DNA of 64,000 bases from Nitrospira sp. (GTDB taxonomy: Bacteria > Nitrospirota > Nitrospiria > Nitrospirales > Nitrospiraceae): NCBI GenBank assembly GCA_030444405.1, contig JARFPM010000010.1, positions 1-64,000 on the forward strand, given 5' to 3'. The first letter of the stretch is position 1. Every line of letters begins with the position of its first letter. Below the pieces are notes generated by a model. The model was not told where the DNA came from. It did not search any database and saw only the letters and a list, made by a program, of their open reading frames with translations. Below are positions 9,238 through 18,076 of the stretch, piece after piece. The position numbers and the translations under genes were made by a program.

Positions 9238-9683
9238 ATCTTCATGATTTGGCTCCGGCGCAAGGAGCAAAGAAGCGACGGAAACGTATAGGACGGGGAC
9301 CTGGGTCCGGTCACGGGAAAACCGCCACCAAAGGCCACAAGGGATTGCTGGCTCGATCAGGGGGCGGCAAGCGACCAGGATTTGAAGGTGGACAGATGCC
9401 GCTGGTGCGCCGGCTGCCAAAGTTCGGATTCACCAACCCCTCTCGGACGGAATATGCCGTCGTCAACATTAAGAGTTTGGAACGGTGGGTGGGCAACGAG
9501 ACGGTTACTCCACAAGCCATGGTTGATGCTGGATTGGTGAAGCGAAAAAAACTGCCAATTAAAATTCTTGGTGATGGTGAGTTGAAGAAATCACTCGTTG
9601 TTCAGGCACATAAGTTCAGTAAATCGGCTGAAGCAAAGATCCAAGCAGCCGGAGGGCGAGTCGAGGTCATCGGCGGTGCTTGA
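9234..9683 (+). CDS. rplO: 50S ribosomal protein L15
   Basis: The 149-aa product has the glycine/lysine-rich L15 N-terminus KKRRKRIGRGPGSGHGKTATKGHKG, then GFEGGQMPLVRRLPKFGF and a C-terminal domain ending GGRVEVIGGA. It is a late 50S assembly protein. Its last 8 bases overlap the secY start, the usual rplO-secY junction. Confidence 0.96.
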   Translation: MNLHDLAPAQGAKKRRKRIGRGPGSGHGKTATKGHKGLLARSGGGKRPGFEGGQMPLVRRLPKFGFTNPSRTEYAVVNIKSLERWVGNETVTPQAMVDAGLVKRKKLPIKILGDGELKKSLVVQAHKFSKSAEAKIQAAGGRVEVIGGA

Positions 9684-10995
9684 ACGGCTCCTGACCAGTT
9701 TTCAGAATATCTTCAAGATTCCCGAGCTGCGTACTCGTGTTCTCTTCACGCTCGGAATGCTTGTGGTGTATCGGATCGGGTCTCACATCCCGACTCCCGG
9801 TATCAACGGTGAAGCTCTTTCCGAGTTTCTGCAGAAACAGGGCGGGTCTCTGCTGGGGTTTCTCGACATTTTCTCCGGCGGGTCATTATCCCGCCTGACG
9901 ATTTTTGCGCTTGGCATCATGCCGTACATCAGCGCATCGATCATCCTCCAATTGTTGACGGTTGTCATCCCGCATTTGACCAAATTGGCCAAGGAGGGCG
10001 AGCGAGGTCGGAAGAAAATTATCCAGTATACCCGGTTCGGCACGATCGGTATTGCCTTGATTCAAGGGTTTGGTATTGCGGTTGGGTTAGAACAGATGAA
10101 TCAGGGAGCGTTCGTGCTCAATGCCGGATGGGGATTCCGTCTCATGACGGTCATCACGTTGACGGCCGGCACCGGTTTCCTGATGTGGCTTGGTGAACAG
10201 ATCACTGAGCGAGGGATCGGCAATGGAATCTCTTTGATCATTTTTGCCGGTATTGTCGCCAGGCTGCCTGCGGCCGTGGCGCAGACCTACAATCTGTACG
10301 AAGTCGGCCAGCTCAATGCGTTTTTATTGATTGCATTGGCTCTATTGATGGTCGGCGTGGTCGCGGCGATCGTTTTTTTAGAAAGCGGGCGACGGAAAAT
10401 TCCGGTGCAATATGCAAAGCGTGTGATTGGCCGACGGGTCTATGGAGGGCAGAGCACGCACATTCCGTTGAAGATCAATACGGCCGGGGTCATTCCCCCC
10501 ATATTTGCCTCGTCGATCATCGCGTTTCCTGCGACTATTGCGGGGTTTTTTGAGACGCCATGGGTGAAATCCATCGGGGCGCAGCTGGCTCCTGGATCGC
10601 TGCTCTACACGTTGATGTATGTGGGGCTCATCATCTTTTTCTGTTTCTTCTACACCGCGGTGGTCCTTAACCCCGTCGATATGGCTGACAACATGAAAAA
10701 GTATGGAGGTTTTATTCCTGGTATCAGGCCCGGTCAAAGAACCTCGGACTACATCTACAATGTTCTCACGAAGATTACCTTTGCGGGCGCCATCTATCTA
10801 GCCATCGTCTGTGTGATTCCTGAATTTTTGATTTATAAGCTTAATGTTCCCTTTTACTTTGGTGGCACCTCCTTGTTGATCGTCATTGGTGTAGGCCTTG
10901 ACACGGCCCAGCAAATTGAATCCCATATGTTGATGCGGAATTATGAGGGGTTTTTAGGTAAGGGCATGGCTCCGTTGCGCGGGAGAAGCGGCTAG
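9676..10995 (+). CDS. secY: Protein translocase subunit SecY
   Basis: The 439-aa, 10-transmembrane channel of the Sec translocon. The N-terminal region has LRTRVLFTLGMLVVYRIGSHIPTPG, then the plug and TM2 region (FSGGSLSRLTIFALGIMPYISASIILQLL). Later come the cytosolic loop QYAKRVIGRRVYGGQSTHIPLKIN and TM7-10 with NPVDMADNMKKYGGFIPGIRPG. The frame is open back to 9598, but GTG 9676, with GAGG 9 bases upstream and overlap with the rplO stop, gives the family length. It is co-transcribed with adk and map, as in many spc operons. Confidence 0.96.
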   Translation: MLERLLTSFQNIFKIPELRTRVLFTLGMLVVYRIGSHIPTPGINGEALSEFLQKQGGSLLGFLDIFSGGSLSRLTIFALGIMPYISASIILQLLTVVIPHLTKLAKEGERGRKKIIQYTRFGTIGIALIQGFGIAVGLEQMNQGAFVLNAGWGFRLMTVITLTAGTGFLMWLGEQITERGIGNGISLIIFAGIVARLPAAVAQTYNLYEVGQLNAFLLIALALLMVGVVAAIVFLESGRRKIPVQYAKRVIGRRVYGGQSTHIPLKINTAGVIPPIFASSIIAFPATIAGFFETPWVKSIGAQLAPGSLLYTLMYVGLIIFFCFFYTAVVLNPVDMADNMKKYGGFIPGIRPGQRTSDYIYNVLTKITFAGAIYLAIVCVIPEFLIYKLNVPFYFGGTSLLIVIGVGLDTAQQIESHMLMRNYEGFLGKGMAPLRGRSG

Positions 10996-10999
10996 GATC

Positions 11000-11656
11000 A
11001 TGCGGCTTGTGTTTCTTGGTGCTCCGGGTGTTGGGAAAGGCACGCAGGCTGATAAAGCTGCCGTCCAGTATCGCATTCGTAAAATTTCGACCGGTGATTT
11101 GCTTCGGGAGGCGGTTCGAAATAAGACACCCCTAGGCCTTGAAGCTAAAGAGCATATGGATCAAGGAAGGTTGGTCCCGGATTCAGTCGTCATAGGACTG
11201 GTACGGGAGAAGCTGGCTGATCCATCAAGCGTCAGTGGGTTTATTCTCGATGGGTTTCCAAGGACAGTTCCTCAGGCGGAAGCGCTTGCGAAGGTGCTTG
11301 CCGAACGAGGCCTTCAGCTGGATCGAGTGATTAATTTCAGGGTTTCTCGAGAGGAAATTGTGAAGCGGCTGAGCGGGCGTCGGAGCTGTCCCATGTGTCA
11401 TGTGACTTATCATATAGAGTTCGCTCCATCCAAGAGAGGCAGTCTGTGTGAGCGGTGCGGAGAAGCGTTGGTTCAGCGAAGTGACGATCAGCGGGAGGCG
11501 ATTGAGATGCGCCTCTGTGTATACGAAGAGCAGACAGCGCCGTTGATCAACTTTTATGAGAAGCAGCGGTTATTGTCGCATCTTAACGGCGCCGAGGCGG
11601 TAGAAACGGTCTACCATAATCTTGTGAAAGCGATCGCAGCACCTCAGACGGCATGA
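11000..11656 (+). CDS. adk: Adenylate kinase with zinc-binding LID
   Basis: The 218-aa enzyme catalyses ATP + AMP = 2 ADP. It has the P-loop GAPGVGKGTQA, the AMP-binding region STGDLLREAV and DGFPRTVPQA. The LID domain carries C-x2-C ... C-x2-C (RRSCPMCHVTYH; LCERCGE), so this is the zinc-coordinating long form rather than the zinc-free E. coli type. It lies 4 bases after secY and overlaps map by ATGA, so it is clearly part of the spc operon. Confidence 0.96.
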   Translation: MRLVFLGAPGVGKGTQADKAAVQYRIRKISTGDLLREAVRNKTPLGLEAKEHMDQGRLVPDSVVIGLVREKLADPSSVSGFILDGFPRTVPQAEALAKVLAERGLQLDRVINFRVSREEIVKRLSGRRSCPMCHVTYHIEFAPSKRGSLCERCGEALVQRSDDQREAIEMRLCVYEEQTAPLINFYEKQRLLSHLNGAEAVETVYHNLVKAIAAPQTA

Positions 11657-12411
11657 TCATTCTGAAAACGCCCGCCGAGATTGCGGTGATGGCAGAGGCG
11701 TCAAGAGTGGTGGCTGAAGCGCTCGCGATTGTGAGGAAAGCGGTCTGTCCGGGTATCAGCACGGACGAGCTGGACCGTATTGCCGAAGAGGCGATAAGGG
11801 ACAGGGGGGCGGTTCCGGCGTTCAAGGGCTACCGAAACTATCCCAAGACCCTCTGTGCATCAGTGAATGAGCAGGTCGTTCACGGTATCCCTTCAAAGCG
11901 AAAACTGAAGGAGGGGGATATCATCGGGCTGGATCTCGGTGCTATTGTAGGCGGGTTCTATGGGGATTCAGCGGTAACAGTGGCGGTTGGTCGGATCCCG
12001 GATTGGACGGCAAAATTGATTCAGGTGACGGAAGAGGCGCTCTATCTTGGCATCAAAGAGGCTGTGGTCGGCAACCGTTTGACGGACATCTCGAACGCTG
12101 TGCAACAACATGTTGAATCCGTCGGCTTCTCAGTTGTCACCGAGTTTGTGGGTCATGGCATTGGTCGGCAACTGCATGAAGAGCCTCAAGTTCCTAACTA
12201 TGGGAAACCAAGTCAGGGGCCTCGATTGCAGCCAGGTATGGTCCTGGCGATCGAACCAATGGTGAACATGGGTCGGAGTGCTGTTCGTGTTCTTGAGGAT
12301 CGGTGGACCGCAGTCACAGCAGATGGCAGCCTATCTGCTCACTTCGAACATACGATTGCCGTCCAACCCAGCGGAGCGCCGCGTATTTTGAGTCAATTGG
12401 AGAAATCCTAG
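11653..12411 (+). CDS. map: Methionine aminopeptidase, type I
   Basis: The 252-aa enzyme removes the initiator methionine. Metal ligands of the pita-bread fold are visible: D in IIGLDLGAIVGGFYGDSAVTV (two Asp), H in FVGHGIGRQLHEEPQVPNYG, E in LAIEPMVNMG, and a C-terminal FEHTIAV Glu. There is no N-terminal zinc or SH3 extension, so it is the type Ia form. It overlaps the adk stop by ATGA, with infA following. Confidence 0.96.
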   Translation: MIILKTPAEIAVMAEASRVVAEALAIVRKAVCPGISTDELDRIAEEAIRDRGAVPAFKGYRNYPKTLCASVNEQVVHGIPSKRKLKEGDIIGLDLGAIVGGFYGDSAVTVAVGRIPDWTAKLIQVTEEALYLGIKEAVVGNRLTDISNAVQQHVESVGFSVVTEFVGHGIGRQLHEEPQVPNYGKPSQGPRLQPGMVLAIEPMVNMGRSAVRVLEDRWTAVTADGSLSAHFEHTIAVQPSGAPRILSQLEKS

Positions 12412-12442
12412 GTTACGTTATCAGGAAAGAATATAGAAGGAC

Positions 12443-12661
12443 GTGGCAAAAGAAGACATTATTGAAGTCCAGGGTTCGGTAGCGGAGACGCTCCCCAACG
12501 CCATGTTTCGGGTCAAGTTGGACAATGGCCATGTCATATTGGCTCACATCTCGGGGAAAATGCGGATGCATTTTATTCGCATCCTTCCCGGCGATAAGGT
12601 CACGGTGGAAATGTCACCATACGATTTGACCAGGGGCCGAATTACCTATCGCTTCAAGTAA
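12443..12661 (+). CDS. infA: Translation initiation factor IF-1
   Basis: The 72-aa OB-fold protein starts at GTG 12443 with [71 protein letters not shown] arranged exactly as in bacterial IF-1. It occupies the ribosomal A site during initiation. An AGAAGGA-like ribosome site is present. It sits in the normal place between map and rpmJ. Confidence 0.97.
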   Translation: MAKEDIIEVQGSVAETLPNAMFRVKLDNGHVILAHISGKMRMHFIRILPGDKVTVEMSPYDLTRGRITYRFK

Positions 12662-12679
12662 CGGGAGTGGCGAATTGTT

Positions 12680-12793
12680 ATGAAGGTCAAATCATCAGTG
12701 AAGCCCATATGTGCCAAATGCAAAGTTGTGCGTCGTCGGGGGGTCGTGCGAATTTTGTGCAAGAACCCACGTCATAAACAGCGACAGGGATAA
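12680..12793 (+). CDS. rpmJ: 50S ribosomal protein L36
   Basis: A 37-codon ORF reads [20 protein letters not shown] and continues [17 protein letters not shown]. This is the complete zinc-ribbon (C-x2-C...C...H) form of L36. ATG is at 12680 and TAA at 12791-12793. It lies 18 bases after infA and 104 bases before rpsM, a conserved position. Confidence 0.96.
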   Translation: MKVKSSVKPICAKCKVVRRRGVVRILCKNPRHKQRQG

Positions 12794-12897
12794 TAGGGAG
12801 TTTCGAACTGTCACTCTTGAGTTCCAGGCTGGTATGGCGAGCCCAACCAGTGAAGGCTTTGATGATTTAGTGCTTTGTACTTATTTCGGGAGGGAGA

Positions 12898-13287
12898 ATG
12901 GCACGTATTGCCGGCATCGATTTGCCACGGAATAAACGAACGGACATCGGATTGAGCTACATCTATGGAATCGGACGCATGTCGGCTCAGAAGATTCTCA
13001 ATGAAGCGGGAATCGATGGAGCGATTCGCGTCACGGACCTGAGCGAAGATAAGATCGTCAAGTTGCGTGAAATCATCGAGCGTGATTACCGGGTCGAAGG
13101 AGACCTCCGCAAAGAGGTGTCGCTGAATATTAAGCGGCTAATTGATACCGGGACCTACCGAGGGTTACGTCATCGCAAAGGCCTGCCCGTCCGGGGACAA
13201 CGAACCAAAACCAATGCTCGGACGCGCAAAGGGCGGCGCGCAGGCGTCAGTAGCAAGCCGAGACCGACGGGGACCAAAGGGGCCTAA
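12898..13287 (+). CDS. rpsM: 30S ribosomal protein S13
   Basis: The 129-aa product starts [27 protein letters not shown] and has the helix-two-turn-helix and C-terminal basic tail ([27 protein letters not shown], then [10 protein letters not shown]). S13 bridges to the 50S subunit and touches P-site tRNA. The ribosome site GGGAGGGAGA directly precedes ATG. It is the first gene of the alpha part of the cluster. Confidence 0.97.
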   Translation: MARIAGIDLPRNKRTDIGLSYIYGIGRMSAQKILNEAGIDGAIRVTDLSEDKIVKLREIIERDYRVEGDLRKEVSLNIKRLIDTGTYRGLRHRKGLPVRGQRTKTNARTRKGRRAGVSSKPRPTGTKGA

Positions 13288-13323
13288 AACGCCTGGTCTG
13301 CCCAAACAGCCAGAGGAGTTTGC

Positions 13324-13707
13324 ATGAGCGTTAAAAAAGGGAAAAAGAAAGAACGTCGGATTGTTCAGAGTGGAGTGGCGCATGTTCAGGCGTCCTTCAA
13401 CAATACGATTGTGACCATCACTGACATGAGCGGAAACACGGTGGTGTGGGCAAGCGCAGGCAATCAAGGGTTTAAAGGGTCGAGGAAGAGCACCCCCTTT
13501 GCTGCTCAGCGGGCCGGAGAAGCCGCAGCGCGAAAAGCCATGGAAAGCGGGATGCGGCAAGTCGATGTGTATGTGAATGGACCGGGTTCGGGTCGAGAAT
13601 CAGCGATCCGTTCGCTGCAAGGAGCGGGATTGCGGATCAATCTGATTCGCGACGTCACGCCGATTCCGCATAATGGGTGTCGGCCGCCAAAGCGGCGGCG
13701 AGTGTGA
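13324..13707 (+). CDS. rpsK: 30S ribosomal protein S11
   Basis: The 127-aa product has [22 protein letters not shown], then [56 protein letters not shown] and the ending [18 protein letters not shown]. It is full-length S11 of the 30S platform near the E site. Context is normal between rpsM and rpsD. Confidence 0.97.
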   Translation: MSVKKGKKKERRIVQSGVAHVQASFNNTIVTITDMSGNTVVWASAGNQGFKGSRKSTPFAAQRAGEAAARKAMESGMRQVDVYVNGPGSGRESAIRSLQGAGLRINLIRDVTPIPHNGCRPPKRRRV

Positions 13708-13794
13708 CGCCATGAATGGATGGTCAGCTTGGCTGAGCAAGGTCGCATGACCTGTTTTCAGTGAATCAGTAAGTTATTTTGCGAGGAGGACGCA

Positions 13795-14421
13795 GTGGCA
13801 AAGTATCGTGGTCCAGTCTGTCGGTTGTGTCGGCGAGAAGGCGAGAAGCTCTTTCTCAAGGGCACGCGCTGTATGACGGAAAAGTGCGCGATTGAACGCC
13901 GGAGTTATCCACCTGGCCAACATGGGCAGGGGCGGCAGCGAACCTCTGACTATAGTCTACAGTTACGCGAAAAGCAGAAGCTGCGTCGAATCTATGGACT
14001 TCAGGAATGTCAATTCCGGGGTGTCTTCGAACGCGCAGAACGACAGACCGGCGTCACTGGCGATGCCCTGTTGCGTTTGCTGGAATGCCGCCTGGACAAT
14101 GTCGCGTATCGCTTAGGGTTCGGTGCCTCGCGCAAGCAAGCTCGTCAGATGGTGAGTCATGGTCATTTCAAGGTAAACGGTAAGAAGATCACGGTGGCTG
14201 GGGCGCTCGTGAAACCAGGAGATGTGATCGAAATTCGAGAACGGAGTCGGGACTTGGCCGCCATTCAGGCGGCATTGGAATCGGTTGATAGTCGAGGCAT
14301 TCCTGATTGGCTTGAGCTTGACAAAGGAGCCTTCAAGGGCACGGTCCGCGCATTGCCGGCTAAGGAGCAGATCACGTTGCCGGTCAACGAACAGATGGTG
14401 GTGGAATTGTACTCGCGATAG
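13795..14421 (+). CDS. rpsD: 30S ribosomal protein S4
   Basis: The 208-aa product from GTG 13795 (GAGGAGGA upstream) starts AKYRGPVCRLCRREGEKLFLKGTRC with the zinc-type cysteine cluster near residues 9, 12, 26 and 31. It contains the S4 RNA-binding domain (LECRLDNVAYRLGFGASRKQARQMVSHGHFKVNGKKI). S4 nucleates 30S assembly. It sits just upstream of rpoA. Confidence 0.97.
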   Translation: MAKYRGPVCRLCRREGEKLFLKGTRCMTEKCAIERRSYPPGQHGQGRQRTSDYSLQLREKQKLRRIYGLQECQFRGVFERAERQTGVTGDALLRLLECRLDNVAYRLGFGASRKQARQMVSHGHFKVNGKKITVAGALVKPGDVIEIRERSRDLAAIQAALESVDSRGIPDWLELDKGAFKGTVRALPAKEQITLPVNEQMVVELYSR

Positions 14422-14502
14422 TACGCCGGTCTGAGGTGTGTTCTTTCGACATCGGTATTATCTGCTGATGTCTTAGTCACTCGATGGTATGGAGGGTGGG
14501 TC

Positions 14503-15507
14503 ATGATTAAAGCGATGAAAGACTTTCAGATCCCAATGCGGGTGGAAGTCGACAAGGATGCACATTCTCCCACATTTGGGCGGTTCACGACGGAAGCGTT
14601 TGAACGGGGGTTTGGCACCACGATCGGTAATGCCCTCCGTCGCATTTTGTTGTCGTCGCTCACGGGGGCTGCGGTTACCACCATCAAGATTGAAGGGGTT
14701 GTGCACGAGTTTTCGACGATTTCTGGTGTGACGGAAGATGTCACGGCAATCATCTTGAATATCAAGAGCTTGCGACTGGCACTCCACACGGATAAACCGA
14801 AGACGATACGATTGAAAAAGAAGGGTCCTGGAGAAGCAAAGGGGTCAGACATTCTTCACGATGGCGACGTGACAATTCTGACACCTGATTTGCATATTGC
14901 CACCCTCGACAAGGATGCGACTCTGGACATTGAGATGACTGTGAAGCATGGCCGAGGTTATGTGCCGGCCGAGCGTAATAAAGAAGAGGGATTGCCAATC
15001 GGGATGATTGCCATCGATTCCATCTTCTCTCCAATCAGGAGGGTCAATTTCCATGTCGAGAATGCGCGGGTCGGCCGTATGACCGACTATGACAAACTGA
15101 CGATGGAGATCTGGACCGACGGAACCATCAGCCCTCGCGATGCTCTATCCACAGGGGCTGGGATTTTGCGTGAACATCTGGATATTTTTATCAACCCGGA
15201 AGAGCGCAGCGAAGGGAAGATTGAAGCGGGCTACGAGGAATCTCAGCGGGAAGCGAACAAGAATCTTTCTCGTAGCGTGAATGAGTTGGAATTGTCCGTT
15301 CGCGCGGCCAATTGTCTGAAGAACGCGAATATCAAAACAATCGCCGATCTTGTGCAAAAATCGGAAGGAGAGATGCTTAGGACAAAGAACTTCGGGAAAA
15401 AGTCCCTCAACGAGATCAAAGAAATTCTTTCTGAGATGGGGCTTTCGTTAGGAACAAAGGTAGAGACTGCGTCTTCTCCACACAATGGAAGCCCGAAGCC
15501 TGAATGA
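14503..15507 (+). CDS. rpoA: DNA-directed RNA polymerase subunit alpha
   Basis: The 334-aa subunit is the scaffold for RNA polymerase assembly. Its N-terminal dimerisation domain has [33 protein letters not shown] and [12 protein letters not shown]. The C-terminal domain has [47 protein letters not shown], which contacts UP elements and activators. GGAGGGTGG precedes ATG 14503. It is full length and lies in the conserved rpsD-rpoA-rplQ order. Confidence 0.98.
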   Translation: MIKAMKDFQIPMRVEVDKDAHSPTFGRFTTEAFERGFGTTIGNALRRILLSSLTGAAVTTIKIEGVVHEFSTISGVTEDVTAIILNIKSLRLALHTDKPKTIRLKKKGPGEAKGSDILHDGDVTILTPDLHIATLDKDATLDIEMTVKHGRGYVPAERNKEEGLPIGMIAIDSIFSPIRRVNFHVENARVGRMTDYDKLTMEIWTDGTISPRDALSTGAGILREHLDIFINPEERSEGKIEAGYEESQREANKNLSRSVNELELSVRAANCLKNANIKTIADLVQKSEGEMLRTKNFGKKSLNEIKEILSEMGLSLGTKVETASSPHNGSPKPE

Positions 15508-15531
15508 TACTTTCCAATCAAGAGGACTACC

Positions 15532-15963
15532 GTGCGACATAGAAAAAAGGGGCGACAACTTGGGCGGCAGACGAAGCATCGAGGCGCTTTGTTTCGGAAC
15601 CTAGTGACCTCGTTGTTAGACCAAGAGCGTATCGAGACAACCGGAGCCAAGGCTAAAGAGATACGAGGGTTTACTGATCGCATGATCACCCTTGGCAAGG
15701 AAGGTACGCTGCCTGCGCGCCGACGAGCCTTAGGATTTCTTCGCAGCAAAGCCGTTGTGTCTAAACTGTTTAGTGATGTGGCGACACGATTCAACGATCG
15801 ATCCGGGGGGTACACCAGGATGGTCAAAACTCGTCGCCGCATTGGCGATGCGGCTGAAATGGTTGCGATCGAGTTAGTTTCTCGCCCGGAGGTCACGACC
15901 AAGAAAAAACCGGACGCTCGTGCGGCGCAGTCTGCACCCACCGAGACCCGAACATCGGAATAG
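15532..15963 (+). CDS. rplQ: 50S ribosomal protein L17
   Basis: The 143-aa product from GTG 15532 has [58 protein letters not shown] in order, followed by an L17 domain and a ~22-residue lysine/alanine/threonine tail beyond the usual end. It is the last gene of the ribosomal supercluster and is followed directly by a strong terminator. Confidence 0.96.
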   Translation: MRHRKKGRQLGRQTKHRGALFRNLVTSLLDQERIETTGAKAKEIRGFTDRMITLGKEGTLPARRRALGFLRSKAVVSKLFSDVATRFNDRSGGYTRMVKTRRRIGDAAEMVAIELVSRPEVTTKKKPDARAAQSAPTETRTSE

Positions 15964-15995
15964 TTTCAGTTACGATATTCTGTTGTCAATCTGGA

Positions 15996-16034
15996 GACTC
16001 CCATGTGCCAACACATGGGAGTCTTTCTATTTCT
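15996..16034 (+). terminator. Intrinsic terminator of the ribosomal supercluster
   Basis: A perfect 12-bp stem (GACTCCCATGTG / CACATGGGAGTC) with a 4-base CCAA loop is followed by TTTCTATTTCT. It lies 33 bases after the rplQ stop. It separates the ribosomal genes from the lpt-rpoN cluster. Confidence 0.92.
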
Positions 16035-16050
16035 AGTTCCCTGGATGACG

Positions 16051-16079
16051 TTTACTTGACAGACCGTGCATGCTACGAT
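16051..16079 (+). promoter_or_regulatory. Candidate sigma-70-type promoter for lptC
   Basis: TTTACT (16051-16056), a 17-base spacer and TACGAT (16074-16079) preceded by TGC (extended -10) lie just after the rplQ terminator and 47 bases before lptC. A TTGACA at 16055-16060 is better as a -35 but too close to this -10. An AGGAGGAATT ribosome site follows near 16108. Confidence 0.5.
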
Positions 16080-16125
16080 CGTGCCAGGTGTCGCTATGTA
16101 TCTACTCAGGAGGAATTCTTAGAGT

Positions 16126-16698
16126 ATGTGGGAGCTTATAGCGAGACGGGTTCTTCTTGCCTTGAGTGTGCTGTTAGCCACATTCCTCGGCTATCTTCTC
16201 GTTAGAAATGCAGATTCAGTGTCGAATAGCCGGCCCATCGCTCCAGAGTCGATTGAACAAGCGGATGCGAAGATCGTGGAGTTCATCTTTACACAATCAA
16301 AAGGTGATGTAGTCCAGTGGCAGGTGCAGGCTAAACAGGCCCGACTATTTGAGCGAGATAAGCGTGCCGTACTGCGCGATGTTGCCCTCACATTCTACGG
16401 AACAGGAGGAGATGAGGTGACCGTGCATGGGGAAGAGGGAACGCTGGATACTGCGACCAAGAATTTCAGGTTGGCAAATCGCCAAACGCCCATTGTTGTG
16501 GAAACGAGGAGCGGCTATACGATTTATACCAACCACTTGGTATGGACCGACCAGGCACGGGAAATTCGGACGGAAGATCCTGTGCGGATGGTGGGGCATG
16601 GGCTGGAGGTAAGGGGGCAAGGACTGCTTGGACGAATGGAATCCGAAGAATTTGAGGTTCTACAGGATGTGCATGTGGAGCTGGCTCCTTCTTCTTAG
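16126..16698 (+). CDS. lptC: LPS export system periplasmic protein LptC
   Basis: The 190-aa protein has one N-terminal membrane helix (residues ~7-27, RVLLALSVLLATFLGYLLV) and a periplasmic beta-jellyroll of the LptC/OstA type. Visible features are VVQWQVQAKQARLFERDKRAVLRDVALTFYG and the repeated strands VHGEEGTLDTATKNFRL and IRTEDPVRMVGHGLEVRGQGL. It would pass lipopolysaccharide from LptBFG to LptA. Overlap with lptA by 32 bases and the following lptB give strong context. Sequence alone is weakly conserved in this family. Confidence 0.85.
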   Translation: MWELIARRVLLALSVLLATFLGYLLVRNADSVSNSRPIAPESIEQADAKIVEFIFTQSKGDVVQWQVQAKQARLFERDKRAVLRDVALTFYGTGGDEVTVHGEEGTLDTATKNFRLANRQTPIVVETRSGYTIYTNHLVWTDQAREIRTEDPVRMVGHGLEVRGQGLLGRMESEEFEVLQDVHVELAPSS

Positions 16699-17278
16699 TG
16701 TCTTCTTTGTCGGATCCACGTCGGCAGCTCCCTCAACGGAATCTGTGAACCTAAAGAGGAGCATGGAGGCGCCCGGTGTCCCAACCACCATCACGTCCAA
16801 GAAGATGACGGTACGTAACCAAGACAGCCAGGCAATTTTCGAGGAAACGGTTGTGCTGACCAGGGGCCTACTCACCGTCCACTCGGATAAAATGATTGTG
16901 TTCTTCACCCCACGAAATCGCGACTCCGTGCAGCCATCCGGAGGAGGAACGGATCACCATGAATCCGTTCGGAATTCCTCGGCTGCAAAAGAGCAGAGTG
17001 CGGTATCGACGATGTCAAATCGCTCTGTGAGCCGTGTCGAAGCGACCGGGTACGCTCATCGTGTCAAAATCAACTACGAGAACGGCAACGCGACTTGCCA
17101 AAAAGCCGTGTATTTCGTTGATGGAGAGAAAATTGTGTTGACGGGCGATCCCGTTGCTTGGGAAAAGGGGACGCGTGTCAGTGGCAAGCAGATTACGATT
17201 TTTCTGGCTGAAGAGCGGAGCGTGGTGGAAGGAGGCTCACACGTGCGCATCGAAGGTGAGGGGCCCAGCCAGCCATGA
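16667..17278 (+). CDS. lptA: LPS transport periplasmic protein LptA (OstA-like)
   Basis: The 203-aa product begins with a signal peptide ([20 protein letters not shown]) and continues with an OstA-type beta-jellyroll: [41 protein letters not shown], then [27 protein letters not shown] and [13 protein letters not shown]. It is the periplasmic bridge for lipopolysaccharide. ATG 16667 or 16673 is the likely start, inside the lptC end. A low-complexity loop (~95-125) makes it longer than E. coli LptA. It overlaps lptB by ATGA. Confidence 0.85.
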   Translation: MCMWSWLLLLSVFFVGSTSAAPSTESVNLKRSMEAPGVPTTITSKKMTVRNQDSQAIFEETVVLTRGLLTVHSDKMIVFFTPRNRDSVQPSGGGTDHHESVRNSSAAKEQSAVSTMSNRSVSRVEATGYAHRVKINYENGNATCQKAVYFVDGEKIVLTGDPVAWEKGTRVSGKQITIFLAEERSVVEGGSHVRIEGEGPSQP

Positions 17279-18057
17279 TCCGAAGTCCTCATGCAGAGTC
17301 TGACGCGCTCGTCGGTCCGACTGCGGCACGGCAGGGGAATTGTCTGCGTGCTACCGGATTGGTGAAAAGTTTCCGTGGCCGCAAAGTCGTCAAGGGTGTC
17401 GCCGTCGAAGTGTATGCCGGAGAGGTAGTTGGGCTGCTCGGTCCGAATGGAGCGGGCAAGACCACAATCTTCGACATGGTGGTTGGCTTGTGCCAGCCCG
17501 ATGAAGGCGAGATCACCTTCATCGGGGAATCCGTGACCAACCTGCCGATGTACAAACGAGCGCGGAGGGGAATCGGTTACCTGCCTCAGGAGTCGTCGGT
17601 TTTTCGACGGCTTTCGGTAGAAGATAATGTCTTGGCGATTCTTGAAATGCTGGGGTATGCTCGTAAAGAGCGAAGCCAGCGGGTGGATGCCTTGCTTAAG
17701 GAATTGGATCTCGTCCATATACGAAAGAGTATGGCCTATGCCCTCTCGGGGGGAGAGCGCCGGCGTTTGGAAATCACACGTGCGTTGGCGGCCACACCGT
17801 CGTTCATGCTGTTGGATGAACCGTTTGCAGGGATCGACCCGATTGCCGTCTCGGATATACAGCAGATCATCACGCGGTTGAAGGAGAAGGGGATCGGCAT
17901 ATTGATTACCGATCACAATGTACAGGAAACGCTCTCAATCGTTGACCGTGCCTATATCATCAATGAAGGATTGATCTTGGAGGCGGGGCCTCCTGAAGTT
18001 ATCGTGCAGAGTGCAACGGCCCGAGCCGTTTATCTTGGGGAGCAATTCAAGTTGTAG
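17275..18057 (+). CDS. lptB: LPS export ABC transporter ATP-binding protein LptB
   Basis: The 260-aa ATPase has Walker [11 protein letters not shown]-loop [17 protein letters not shown], signature [15 protein letters not shown], Walker [17 protein letters not shown] and the switch histidine in ITDHNV, matching LptB closely. It powers lipopolysaccharide extraction from the inner membrane with LptFG, which are not in this window. It has an extra ~20 residues at the N-terminus. Directly downstream is rpoN, the common lptB-rpoN-hpf order. Confidence 0.95.
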   Translation: MIRSPHAESDALVGPTAARQGNCLRATGLVKSFRGRKVVKGVAVEVYAGEVVGLLGPNGAGKTTIFDMVVGLCQPDEGEITFIGESVTNLPMYKRARRGIGYLPQESSVFRRLSVEDNVLAILEMLGYARKERSQRVDALLKELDLVHIRKSMAYALSGGERRRLEITRALAATPSFMLLDEPFAGIDPIAVSDIQQIITRLKEKGIGILITDHNVQETLSIVDRAYIINEGLILEAGPPEVIVQSATARAVYLGEQFKL

Positions 18058-18076
18058 AAGAGTAGCTGAGGCATCG

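Noticed and set aside
15243-15941. 232-aa open frame on the - strand opposite rpoA and rplQ
   Set aside because: Fully covered by conserved genes on the + strand; no own signals.
16055-16079. TTGACA (16055-16060) as the -35 of the lptC promoter
   Set aside because: The distance to TACGAT is only 13 bases; TTTACT at 16051 gives the normal 17.
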